Both the position numbers and the translations under genes were made by a program. Under the pieces are notes generated by a model. The model was not told the origin of the DNA, searched no databases, and saw only the letters and a program-made list of their open reading frames with translations. This document shows, one piece after another, positions 1 to 13,100 of a stretch of DNA of 64,000 nucleotides (position 1 is its first letter; the number at the start of each line of letters is the position of its first letter). Source of the stretch: Melanocharis versteri (taxonomy: Eukaryota > Chordata > Aves > Passeriformes > Melanocharitidae); assembly GCA_013397845.1 (NCBI GenBank), contig VZTG01007197.1, positions 397,071 through 461,070 on the forward strand. The letters run 5' to 3'.

Positions 1-3000
1 AAACAGCCTGGCTGTTTGAATCTAGGTGGCTAGCAATTACTCTCACAACCGAATAAGGAATCCCTAAGGAATGGTGTAGATTACCCAGTTTCCTTTTGTA
101 ACCACAGGGTTGCACAACTCTAAATGCAAATTTGTTAAAAACAAGCAAAATCAAGTTTGTCAGAAAACTACAACAGACCACAACTGAGAGAACAATCACC
201 TTCCAGATTACATCCTCCCTTAACCAGACTGGAGCCTACAAAACAGACATCTTTCATCACATCTTTCAGCAGGCATTATTGAGTTAAGCAGAAAGGATTT
301 ACTTCAAAAATATGGAAGTGAAAGATAAGTAAAATGGCTGTTGTCTCACTCTTACTGTTTCAAAGCGGTGGTTTGTAACATCAGCTCCCTTTGATTTTCA
401 GAAGTAGATGGGTAAAGTCAAAAAACTGGGAGAAGTACCTTTGTGAACCCAACTCACTGCGCAGAGGTTCTTCAGGGGTACTGAGTATGCAGCACTGAAG
501 AAAGACTGTTATAAAAAGTGTTGTACCAAAATAAAAATAAAATCTTTTATCCAGACTCCAGTACCTCTCATCGTTCACAAGAATCAGGACTGCAAAGGAC
601 AAGCACCTTTATACCTACTTCTGTTCATATCCTAAAATACAAGTGTCATGTTATCAATGTAAAGCTTTAATGAGTGACAAAAATACATTCTATTTAAAAA
701 TCTGAGGGAAAAAAAATTACTAAATTAAGGAAGCTGCTGCTGTTTGTTTGTAAGAGAAGTCTAGTATTTCAGTTTCCAGAGGTACTATATTAATAGAAAT
801 TAAAAATCATGCGTGTTCTGCTTTACTCATTTGCTATGCAAGACATGAAAAAAATGAAAATCAACAGCATAGTTTCCTCATCTTGCTGTAAAGCTTGCTT
901 GATTTTTCACTCTTTCTTTACTGAATGTTTTGGAAGTCAGATTCTTCCAAGACAGGAATGTAGTGCAACCTCAAAAATCAATGTTGTTTGAAGTCTCTGG
1001 TCTTTAAAGAGTGTGCTCAGTTTCTCGGCAGGAAAAACAGAAACGTCACAAGGGACTACTTAGATGTCTCTTCTGCTTTTGCAGCTATCCTGCAAATGTG
1101 CACCACAAGTACATGCATTTTTTATGCTAAGTAATCTAAAACCTTAATAAGAATTCCTAACTGTTATTCTACCCAACCTGAAAAACAATACAAACAGATA
1201 CATTTAATTAGGTGGCCATCTGATCCCTTGCACTGTAGAATGCAGTCAGGCTACTCTTAAAGCACCTGTAATCCTAAATCATCTAAAGAAATATACAACA
1301 TATACTTTCCATAGAATGCATGTGTTGTCATGTAATTATTGAATAAACTTATCTAGTCGCCATCCTACTAACTTCCACCAAATAAAGCTGATTCAGAGAA
1401 GGCACTGGTAAAACTTGTTAAGATGCAAAACACTGCAGCATTGCCCACCATCATGTTAATAAAAAACACTTACCAAGCACATGCAGTAGTGAGCTTGTTA
1501 AACCACGTCAGGAAGGTCTTAAATAACTCATTCTTAATTCTGTAGGTTTTTTTCTATTAACATCACATTTTATTAAAAAAATAAGTTTCCTATATTTAAC
1601 ATGTATATTAGCTTGCTGAATGTGACTGAAGATCTTGAGACCTTGAACACTGAATGATAATAAATCCAACACTTTCTTCACAGCTTTGAAAAAGGGTGAA
1701 AGGGAGGGAGGATGAAGGGGAGGACAGGAAAGAGAAAGGAAAAGGAGGAAGCACCAGGCCATTCCCAGTAAGAGAACCAAATAGTTCTACAGCATCAAAA
1801 TATGAACCTGCATCACAAATATTAGAAAAAGGAGAACTACTATATCGATGAAATGTGGATATATTCCATTTAATCAAAACTTACCACTGGGAAAAACTAG
1901 ACGAGGAAGGAATACATTCTATTTGCAATTGCCTCTCCTCTATTTCAAAGAAATTATTTTCCTTCCCTCTCTTGTATAAACTACTATTCCAGTATGTCAG
2001 TTGCACTAAAGCCAGATACACAAGACCCTGCATTTCCACAATCTGAAACTATTTTATCCCTATTTTTCCCCAAGAATGGCAAGAATACTGGAGAAAAATT
2101 TGAAGGAGGAAACAACTCAGAGGTGTGCACATTACGTATTTAATTTGTAGTCCAGGAAATTGCTCCCACATTCTTTCAACAAGAAAACTGGAGGAGTCAT
2201 CTCTAACAGAACACATATATGTGGTGCTTACATATTCTCCATGGAGCCCAGGGTTTATGCGAGAGAAACCAGGGAATGAACAACTTCCCTAAATCCCACA
2301 GGTTATCTGTACAAAAGATTAGCAGCCCACAGTTGTATTGCTCTATGTGCAACCACTCTGCCCCAGTGAGAGAACCCCCCTGTAAACAGAGGGTGTCACA
2401 GAGAGTCCTCTGTGCAGGAATGCCCTGGAAGTAACGTCATTAGCAGCTGTATTTTCAGGGTTTAGTGAGAATGAAAACTCATGGAGGCCATGAAGCACTG
2501 GGTTAGACTTGATGTTGTGTACAAAAATAAATCTCAAGGGGCCCAGAGTTCAGTTAATTAACTCTCTGCTGTTTCTCTTTGGGAGAAGGGAATGGTAAAT
2601 GACATTCCCAGTAGAAAAATCAGGAGAAAAAATATTAACTGCAAGGAGAGATAGAAGATCCCTCTCTACCCCCACAGATTCCTTCCTGGGAAGTAACACT
2701 TTCAGGTTCCCTTCAAAGATATCTGTATTAGTAGAAAAATGCAGATACATATCCTTGCACAAACCTTTTCTTACTTTCCTCACCTCAATGCCAAAGCCTT
2801 TCTAGAACAGGGATAAAAGGCTACATCTGCAGTTTAAGCAACAATGGCATTTTAGATTGTTTTAAAATCAAAATACACTGGAACTATCCAAGCAAGTCCC
2901 TACATTAGTCTGATGCTACCTAAAGCCAAGAACAAACAAGCAAGCAATGAACACTGGTATTTTGGTTTTTTGCATGGATATTAGAAAAAATAGTAATCAT

Positions 3001-3590
3001 ACACTTTTTTCTTTTTAAATGTTCATTACTTAGATAAAGCACATATGAATGTAACATTCAGAATTGTAACATAGAAAATGTAATGTGGGCAATCTGCTAT
3101 TCCAAGTACACTTACCAAAATACAATTTTATAATGAAGAAAGTCTCAAAATACACCTGTACAACAATTGGGATCCACAAAATATGATTTAATAGAGTCAC
3201 TCAAGATCACTTCATTGAAACCACTTTTGTAATACTGTTTGAAGAGCTACCTCTGGTCAAAGAGCACTCTCCCCCTTTCCCTAGCCTGTCCCACTAAAGC
3301 AAGGGTGGAATTTTAATTGCAATGCGTATCTTCTAAACCCCCAAATCTGAAGCGGTCCTATGAACTATGACACTGCCTACACTTAGATACTGGGAGGATC
3401 AGAATCACCCTCTCAGAGGCCATGGTACATTGAGACACTTACCCATATTATTGTTTGTAGAGCAAGCAGAATAATCTTGTAAAGGGCAACTAAATAGGGT
3501 CAAAATATGAATTAATTATCTCACTACCAAATCATTCCCTATGTGTTACTTAAGCATGTAACATTAAAACTTAACTGAAAAAGAAAAAGG
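1..3590. other. 3' flank of SENP6, no gene recognised
   Basis: AT-rich sequence beyond the predicted SENP6 polyadenylation site. The open frames here are short, overlap on both strands and show no family resemblance or paired splice sites. A purine-only-like tract at about 1688-1752 is the one compositional oddity. In mammals MYO6 lies 3' of SENP6 in the same orientation, but I see no MYO6 coding exon here. Confidence 0.6.
1688..1752 (+). repeat. polypurine tract (A/G-rich low complexity)
   Basis: About 65 bases that are almost entirely A and G on the plus strand (runs such as gggagggagg and ggaaaaggagg). It lies in the 3' flank of SENP6. Such tracts can form triplex or behave as simple repeats; no function is implied by the sequence alone. 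Confidence 0.6.
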
Positions 3591-3919
3591 TAACCATTTC
3601 ATCCTATATTTTCTTTATTTCCTTTATGTTTAGAAGTTGCTATTTAAGTTCTATTAACAGAAATACATAACAAAAGCTCCCTATCAAGTGGAAAAAAAGT
3701 AATTACAAATGCTGAAAAAGTTGGCCTCATTAACATATGTACAGACTCACTTAATACACATCTTTGTGGGAATTAAACCATTTTATGACACACATTTATA
3801 CAGGCATTAAACATTCCCAAGTAACTTTGAGCAGAGAACACGCCAAATCTTTAGTCTGGGCAGACAAAAATGTAGGTTTCCATTTTGATTGTGGAGCTAA
3901 CATGCAACAGATACAACAT
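3591..3919 (-). other. SENP6 3' UTR (predicted, short)
   Basis: This is the sequence between the SENP6 stop codon and the first canonical polyadenylation hexamer downstream on the minus strand. Its 3' end is estimated from the AATAAA at 3614-3619 and is uncertain by tens of bases. Longer UTRs using hexamers at lower coordinates cannot be excluded. Confidence 0.45.
3614..3619 (-). promoter_or_regulatory. poly(A) signal AATAAA for SENP6 (candidate)
   Basis: Plus-strand tttatt reads AATAAA on the transcript strand, about 300 nt after the stop codon. It is the first such hexamer after the stop. A U-rich stretch (ccuuuuucuuuuucag) follows about 25-45 nt further downstream, as expected for a downstream element. 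Supported by motif and position only. Confidence 0.45.
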
Positions 3920-4120
3920 TCAGTCTGAGCTGTTGTTGGTAAGTTGTTCTGTCTTTTCCTGCAAAATTGAATGTGGGTCTTTCTGTCCCTTCTTGTCCTT
4001 GTTCTGCTGTTCCTGGAGCGTCAGGATTATTTTTCGTATTTCTTCTCTTTTGGTTTTCATTCTTGGGCGTGGAAACCAGTCTGTTAAGTTCATTGGTAGT
4101 TCAAAACTCAAAATAGGATT
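3920..4120 (-). CDS. SENP6 terminal coding exon (exon 24)
   Basis: Preceded by a cttttcag acceptor and read in phase 0 to TGA. It encodes 66 residues starting [11 protein letters not shown]. This last segment of the catalytic fold includes the [15 protein letters not shown] stretch, followed by a lysine/glutamine-rich charged tail ending NNSSD. The length and the acidic end fit the SENP6 C-terminus. The tail is the least conserved part. It joins exactly to FFE at the end of the previous exon. Confidence 0.96.
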   Translation of the reverse strand, partial: NPILSFELPMNLTDWFPRPRMKTKREEIRKIILTLQEQQNKDKKGQKDPHSILQEKTEQLTNNSSD

Positions 4121-7100
4121 CTGAAAAGAAAGGTCATTTGGATATTACAGTAAGGAGTTATAACCTAAATGACTGAAGAAAACTGTAATGAGGAAAACTA
4201 CATTCTTCCTCACTTCATTCCATGAGCATGGAACAAAATTTCTACAATTTCTGTGTTTCGTACATATATAATTATGGTAAAATCAACCAAGTTTCAGAAT
4301 GTTACGGAGTAAAACCCAACCAGATCACACTTTTGATTATAAGAATGCCTAAACAATCTACTGTGTTTGCTACATCTTTTAGAATAAGCATTTGTCTGCA
4401 AAAATTTGTAAAATTCTTCAAATTGAAAAAAAAAAGCGAGCAAGAGAGAAAACTACTGTAAAGATATAGGACATCTTTTAAGAATCACTAACATCAAAAC
4501 CTAGAGCTGATCAGGAATCCAAAACATTCCTGTTCTTATAAATAACCTTTAGGATCATAACCAACTAGGCAAGTCGGATTTGGATTTCACCCTACAAAAC
4601 AAAGCTCCTGCCTACCACCAACACTTTTCATACTTACATTCTGTTTTCTTGCTAGATATCATTCATCCAAATAATTAAGATAATTATTATTAAGAGACAT
4701 TATCTGCTCCTCTTCAGTGATACTGTAAAACAATTTCACCCTAACCAAACGACAATTTGGGCAATAGTGTTGCCTCTCAAAAAATTCCTCCTTTTCTGTA
4801 CTCCTGTTTACATCACCAGGGTTACTTACGAGTGAATTACACTTATCACTGAGGTAAGATCAGCAAGGCTGCTTGTGAAAAAAAAAACCTAGTGACATTC
4901 TGCACGGGAACGTGTCAGTGGTTTTCTGCAGCCGCTCAGAGCGGGGAAGCAAAGCAGTGTCCCGGTGCGGGGCCAGCAGTGTCCCGGTGCGGGGCCAGCG
5001 GCTCCCCGCAGGCTCCGGGGCAGCCGGCGCCGCCCCTCCCGCAGCGGCCCCTGGCGGCCCCCGCGCGCAGCGCCGGCTCGGAGCGCGGACCGCTCCCCGC
5101 CGCGACAGCCCGCCGGGCCGCTCCTCCTGCTCACCCACCCCCACAAGCCAGCCTCGGTTTCGGAAGATACACATCGTGATCTTAGTACTTAAAATAAACC
5201 CACGAACAACAAAAAGATGTGCCTGAACAGTTCACAAACATCAGATTAAGCATCTGCCCCCACATGCTCCCCCGTCAAGTTTGTAGAGCTGGTCCAAATT
5301 GGACTGCGGGCAATTTTCCAAATACAAAGCAGCTGAAATTGTTTGCTGAGTAAGTTCAAGACAGCCTAGTACCGCACAGCCAGCACAGGTTTTCCTTCCC
5401 CATTGGAGTTACTTCTGAGAATATCCTGTGATTTGCTCTCTGACGCATGCATGTGCTGCACACTGCCAGACGAGGCAAGACAAAGGATTCAGCCTGACAT
5501 AATCCAGCAATCAATTCACAAAAAAGGAATGGGCTAAGATTAATAAAACTTGGCTGCTCCTCGCACCCCCAGTGAACAAACCAGGAAGCATTTGGTTATG
5601 GTTCTAAGCTCTTAAGAACTCATTGGTAAAGCAAAAGCTTTTGCCTTCCATCTGCATGAATGCATTCTGCTAAAGCCTTGCTGCTCTGGTGTAACCCATG
5701 AATGGAGGGAGGGCTGAGGAATGGATAAGCTGCCAGCTTTTCCAGGAAAGGGTTAGCTACAGGAGGGTTTAGAAACAATGCCCTAAAGCACCAGGGATTC
5801 TAAAGAGTTCCTGTCCCATGCAGGCAGCATCTCACTAGACCATCCTCTCTCCTCCCAGCCTAGAGCAGAAGGTGCTAATGCCTCCATTTGTGAAAGGAGC
5901 TGTAACTTGAAGACCAAGTGAGCTCGTAAGTAAGCATTCAAACAATTCCTTCAATGGAAACAACATTTGGCATTTAGCTCTAATGATTTCACTTATGTGT
6001 TTTCTTACAAGTTAAAAATACACCCAAAAGAAACATAAACCCCCTACCTGTGTCACATTTCCGAATTTATTCAGACACAGTTCTCAGGGGAAAAAGAACA
6101 AGTTTTTTGTAGTGCATTTTTAGTTTAGACTTTGAACTCAAGTTCTTATTGGATGATTTTAAAGGGTACACAGCAGGAAGACAGGTACACAGGTACAAAA
6201 AGGAAGTAACAAAACCAGTTTTCTTTAGATTCCCTCAGAAAATTTCATGGCTTACGATTTCTTTTATATATGTACAACTAAAAAGGATAATTAGTTTATT
6301 TTCCAAAAAGTTACTCTGTGTGTTTATGTATAAATTAGTTTATAAAGCATAATTTCATAAATAGGTACTGAGCTACACTAGGAGGTTTTTATAATTGTAA
6401 TCATTTTCACAGCTTATATTTGATTGCTGCAGGAGCCAAGAATAGCTTCACAAACATACATACCTCAAAAAAGCTCTCCACATACTGGAGGATGTACACT
6501 CCACAATCACTGAAGTTGTTCTGCTGTGGCACTTTTGGGTTGGAACCTTTCATGACATCTTTGGAAAAGCTTCTTTTGCTGCCTTTCCTGACTTCCCATT
6601 CCACCTCTAAATATCTACAATAAAAAGACCATGCAAATTAAAATATTTTTTTATTCCTTGAAGAATTAAAAAAACCCAAAAAAACTAACAAAACCAAAAC
6701 AAACAAACAAACAAACAACCCAAAAAACCAAAAACAACAAAAAAAACACCCAAACCCAAACCAAACCCAAACCAAACCAAAGCCCAAACAGCAGATATGA
6801 GACTTACTCCCTTAGTGTTTTCACAACATTTGACCGGGAAGGGCCTCTCAGTGAGTCCATAAGCAAAATGCAGGGCCTAATAGAGAACACAAGTTTTAAG
6901 TACACGGTATTTTACAGCAGCTTGAAAAACACAATGATACACAGAAATAGTTTGTGGGGTGGCCTTAACAAAACTAGATCAATACTCCAAAGTTCTGCCA
7001 GCACTGCTATAACCTCCTAATTGGGATAGCTAAATGGCAAGTTATCTTTATATTTAACCATATACTAAGTACACTTAGGAATGCACTTAGAAAATACAGC

Positions 7101-10100
7101 ACTGTCAGACAATTTGACACAGTTGCTTAAAACACCTCCAGGTGTCTAATGCTCTTTTTGGTGCACAAGATATCTGGGACACTGCAAGAGAAAGTAAGGC
7201 ACAGAGCCCACAAACACCCTGCTGGAGTAGCAGCTTGAGGACAGATGGGACACTCCACAGCACACTAGAAGACACTAGGAAAGCATGTTCAAGAAGTGAT
7301 CCCAGCCTGAATCTGAAATCTAGCAGGTAGTTATACACAAAACACCCACCAACTCTATTTGAAATACTTTAAAAAATAATGTATCTGTAACCAAGTATTT
7401 TCTAGAGAACCAAGTCTGCTCAAGTCCTGATGCTGATATCCTATCACTCGATCTAAAGCACACTGCCTTTTCAGGAGCCACAAGCACAGCAATCTTATCA
7501 GCCACCTTATATGCAGGTTGGATTTATACATAAAGGAAACTCATACCAGAATTCAAAATTTCAGCATTGTATGTAGGATGTATTTTGAGGGATAAATAAA
7601 CGCAATTACTTTTCACAAATCTCTGCTTTTGCTTTTCTAACAATAACATATACATTCAAAGTATATTCAAAGACACTTCAAACCAGTAAATTCACACAAA
7701 ATATCTGCATGCATTTATGTACAGGTGTGTCTGCATTTATAAGCTAATTTACATGTATGCAATTTTTTAGGCATAAGCATATAATCACTTGAAAACTGTT
7801 TGCTTGTACTTGTTTTAATTTCTGATAAAAGTTAATATTTATACAGGTACTGCTCTTTAAAAAGCATTAAATGCTCTTTAAAATGCTCTTTTAAAAAATG
7901 TGGAACTTTGGAGAGGGAAGAAGTGACAGCCCTTTCAAGGTAATTTTCTATTTTATATAGAAGTAATTTTAAAATATGCTAATAGTAAAGTATTTAAGTG
8001 CCCTTAATGACTTTTGACACTAAAGTGTCAAAGCTCTTATGAAATTTCACGTTGGATTAAAATACTGTCTGCTGGAAAGTATTATGTAGAGATAATCTGT
8101 CATCAAATCGAGACAAATTTAGCCAAGGTATAATGAGAAGCTCATAAATATTCTTAAAATACACAACACAGATGGACTTTTCCTTGAAAATGTATTGTCA
8201 TATATTCCATAAGATCTATAAATCTGTAATTCTACTCTGCCTCCTAAGAATGTACTGTGAGTGTACTGTGGAAGACTTCACCTTTCTAGTAAACCTTGTA
8301 TTCACAAGGAAGGAAATACCAAAATACATAAATTATGAAAAAATACAGAAACTGTCAAGACAGCAACACTAGTAACAGTATTTTTTGATTTAGAATCATG
8401 CATCTGTCACACCATAATGCAAACAACTGCAGTCAATGTTTACTAAGAAATTATTTCTGGGTTTCAAATGTTAAAAAAAAAAAAATTCAAATCCAGAACA
8501 GATCAAAAATTAAACAAAAAATGGGCAACACTCTTATTAGAGAAAAGAGAACAAAGAGAGACAATAAAGAGGAACAACTACAACAATTCAGATAAGAAAA
8601 TAGGGCAGTTAAAAATTACACCCATTTTCCTTTACTAATCTGAGTGGTGATAAAGGTTTTCTTTACTATTAATTTAATTATTTAGTTAAAAAACCCCATT
8701 AATCTGCTTTTTAATACAGGATACATTTGAACATGTTTCTGCACCTTGTTTTTGTAGGAATCCAAGTGCAAAATACCAAAGAACAGCCTTATTAGAAAAA
8801 ACACTCTTCATTTGCCTGATGCAGCACACAGGCTTAACAGAAACCCAAAAAGCTATTATTTCACTAGCAGTTTCATTCAATAAATTTTCTGCTCTCTGAA
8901 GATGATAATATAAAGTATAAAATTCTCTCTCAAACCCTAACAGCACGCTGATTAAAGTATTTGAAGATTCATGTATGACAATTTCCCATAATTACCATCT
9001 TTTATATTTCATAAACTTCTATGAAATTTCCATTTTAGCTGTTTTAATACTTACTGTTTGCAGATAGTTGGCTTCAGGTACCATTGTCCCATTTCTGAAT
9101 TACAGTTATCATCTACAAGGCCACCATCATCACTACTGTCTTCCTACAGAAGCAATGTGGTTACAGGTGTTTAAAAGCTAATACTGTTTTCTCAAACAGA
9201 TGCAAAGGAAATTATTATTACACTTACCATTTTCATTCAAGACCAATAACTAAGTTTAATAAATATATGACAGCTTTAATCTAAAATTTTTCAGTGTTTG
9301 TTAAGTTTACCAACTTTAAGTCACACGGTTTCTGAAATTCATGCTAGAATGACATGGATTCAATGCTGCTATTTATTTAAAGACTGCTGAAACCAGAAAA
9401 ATGCAACTGACATTTTCAAAACATTGCTGGCTTAGAAGAGGTGAATCTCCATTATTTGGTAATAATCCAAATTATCAATACTTTTCCTTGCCAGTGAATG
9501 CTAGAAACTTGCTTGGCAGTTTCATGTGTGTTATCTCCTAGATGAAACGAGACAAGATCTGCAACAAGCTCAGAAATAGTATTTTTGTTCCAAAATGCAG
9601 TAACTTGATTCTTAGGGCAAGGAAAATTAAACCACCATGATACACAGGATTATGGATTGCAAAAACAGTCATACCACAAGCCTGGATATATCCTCTGTCC
9701 TTCTGATTTCAATACTGATTGCTTTGAAGGATATGGAAGTTTTATGAACAAAAGCACTAAGTTGTTGCGTCTAAAAGAATCCCAGTGATCCATACTTTCT
9801 TACCCTTCCACTGAGTTCAGTATTACTACCACAGATCACTGCATTATGGGGAAAGAGGTGCTTTCCAAAAATGGGAATCCCTGTACACCATCATGATTTG
9901 TGAACATTTTTGTGAGCATTGTGTACATTTCATTAACACACATGATCCTGGCACTGAAATCCTCAAGCTATGCCATGAACATGTTATCATATTAAAAACT
10001 ACTGCCTAGCTCCTTGTACACTTGTTTTTGTTGCAGCCTCAACTCATTTTTTGGCAGATGAAAAGGTTGGTCCACTCAGCTTGTCACGGTCATTTCTACA

Positions 10101-13100
10101 ACTGCTTCGTGCATTCTAGAAAATATCAGTGACAGCTTCAGCCTGAGGTAAGTTCTAAGCTACACAGAAACTAAGGAACTTAGAATTTGTTCCGTCTCTC
10201 AAGCAAAGCAGCTGGCCATGTGCTTGCTTCCCCGCCTTCATGCCATGTATTTCAGACTGGAAATACTCTACTACTTATTCTCCATCTTCTGGAAACTCTA
10301 ACTGCTACAAAACAGACAGACAGCTCCACCAGGCTAAACTCAGAATGTTTGCACAGGTGGCATGACAGGAGAGGTGGGCTAAGTCCAGCTGAAAAGCACA
10401 GCTGGGTTTCAACATCAACTGGAGCTTTTATATATGTGTACACATATACATAGCTATTTGGAAGTCATTACAGACAGCTGCAGACTGAAAAATAATATTT
10501 TGTTCTGGACTCAGAGGTCCAGAGAAGGTCATACACCTGGAATATGAACAGGAAGGCCAATTAGGAAGAGCCAATGTGTAACTTCTGGCCTGCTCGCATT
10601 GAACTTACACTTGAAGAAGCAACAGAGCTGTGCAATAATGCCCTCATACCCAGCACTGAGTCAGTCAGGGACATCTTAATATTCAGTTTTTCCACAGCTT
10701 TAAAACCTAAATGTTTTTCAATATGAACAGAACGGTACTTGATTATAAATCTATGCTGTGTAAATTTGATTAGGAGAAGCACCAATGAAACAAAACAACA
10801 GAGCAGCACATACTTATAAATGTGTCTGGTTACAGGAAATGCAGCTGAAAGAAGAGTAACTTGTTCTTGGGTTTAGTAGATGAACATGGAGTGGGGGAGA
10901 CAAAAGACAGAATGTATTGACTTTCAGTGTTCCCACTAAAATCATTGTGTAATACTGTCATTATGCAAAAGACTCACAAAATTAAATGCAGGATCAGTAC
11001 AGCAGTTTTCTATTACACAGTTAAATGAACAAATGTATAAGCCTCTCTTTCAGCCAACCTGCAGATTTTTGTAGTAACAATCCAGTGCTTTGGATTTGAC
11101 ACTTGTAAAGATAAGTAGCTTTAGACAATGCACATTCACAATGTGTACACCGCTTTTAAGCTGTCCATTCAAAATACAACACAACAGTTCACATTTCCTA
11201 AATAAAACTGCTAAATTCTTTACCTGGTTATCTTGGTCTTCAGAAAAATCTATAAGCTCATCTTCGTTTAGTTTACTGCCATCAGCTGAGTCTTCACTAT
11301 AGTTTAGTCTGATTTTGTGCAATCCATCTGTATCAATCACAGACAGCAGGATATTTAAACATCAAATACTGCATCATCGCTGCACACCAAACTCATTTTA
11401 AATACCTCAGATTTTCTCAGGATTGCTCACAGTAACTGCAATACAGCTAACATGTAATAGTTTACTCATGCATATGAACAAAAGTGAAAAGCTTTCTAAG
11501 TAGCACAACAGAAACTGCTTCTTATACTGTGAAATGCCTAAAAAAATTTGAAACACCTAGACTAAAACCCACTATGAAATTTCCCCTTAGTTCTATGGAG
11601 CCTTTATAACAGTCTAAATTGGTATTGCTACCAAAAGGGGCACTCTGATATGCTCTCTAAAATAACTGTATATTCCTATTCCTAGCCGGTTCCTTTCATA
11701 ACACCAAACACCTCCATACACACAGTGGATCAGACCGAAAAAGGCAGTCACAAGCTTATTATTTTTTAACCAGAATAATTTCCTCCATCAGTTCACTGTG
11801 CAGTTATATGAAGACTTGTGCTGGTAAAAGGGAAAAGGCAGCTTGGGAACACACTGGGAGGGAGGGCAGAACGAAGGATCAGCTCTCCTGGGAGCAGCAG
11901 CTTAGAAATATTTCACAGTTTGTTACATAAAAAGATTATCTGTAAATTATTCCCAACGACCTCTACATATTTAGTCACATATTTAGCAGGAAACAGCATC
12001 AGAAGGAAAAAAAAATATGAATGTTCTAGCTACACCTGTACAAGAAGCAAATACAGACTCAGCTACAGGCTCACTAGTCTTACTACTACCATACAAGACT
12101 TCAGAACAGATTTTGACAGAAAAAAATAGTAAACTGTCGAAATAAACGAAAAGTAAGTAATTCATGCCAGCAAAACTCGAAATCTTCCTAGAAAGGGGCC
12201 ATGTAATACCTCTAAACAATGACAAAAATAAAAACATTCTTTATGGTCTCACTGGAGGACATATTACCTATTAAAGGAAACTAGGATTTCCATAAGAACA
12301 CTAAATAGGGCAGTGAACTAGCTAGTGGAAAAAAAGGAGAACATCTGCATTTGAGAATATTTCAAAAGAGAAGCCAAGGTAACACTTTGGAAAGAGGTCA
12401 CCAGTGGAGTTCCACAGGGACAAACCTGGGAATTAGTCTTACTCAGTACCTTTGAAAAGACCTTAGCATAAGAAGAAGCTCATATACTAGTGTGACTTAT
12501 TGCTGACAGATTTCTAAAAAATAAAAATTAGTATTGAGACAAATCACATCTTGTTCAAAAACTGAGCAAAAAAAAGTTGATTAGATAAGTAAGAAAAATA
12601 GGTAACTTTGAAGAAGTCATCCAAAATATATTTAGGTATGAACTTCTACTGATCCACAAGTTCAACACCAGGATTTAGCTTGAGATCAAGACATCTCAGT
12701 TTAGGCTTCCATGTATAGTTAGCACCTAGGGTCGCAATGCTAGGAAAACATAATCAGAGCACAGAGCTACTTAACAGCTACTCTATATCTGCTCTAGGAT
12801 GAGAAGAGGAAGTCTCCTGGCTTCACTGACCACACGATCAGAAGCACATGTGGTCTTTCAAGATATCCTTGGCTATCCAGGACTTACGGATTGATTTGGA
12901 ACAGTCAAGATCCACACCCTTCTGGAGCAACAGCTGAAGGCTGCTCAGAGAACCCAAGGCAGAATGCCCACCTTCCATCTGGTTGCATCTGCGTTTAGTG
13001 CATGTAAGTTTAGCTGCCTAAACACATCCTTGGGGTCAAACTCATCCTTAAATCAGGATTGTGCTGCCTGAGAACACCCACTTTAATGAAAGGGTGCATC

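Larger units (their letters stand above)
4121..6463 (-). other. SENP6 intron 23
   Basis: Donor gtatgt and acceptor ttttcag flank it. It is ordinary AT-rich intron sequence except for a compact GC-rich, CpG-dense island at about 4905-5165, described separately. No exon-like frame with a SENP6 match is present. Confidence 0.85.

Noticed and set aside
1..3590. First exons of MYO6, the expected neighbour
   Set aside because: No conserved myosin motor sequence or coding exon was recognised on the minus strand in this interval.
4860..5226. Overlapping open frames on both strands across the CpG island
   Set aside because: Open frames are expected in GC-rich DNA; the translations are Ala/Arg/Pro/Gly-rich with no domain. 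Better explained as a CpG island.
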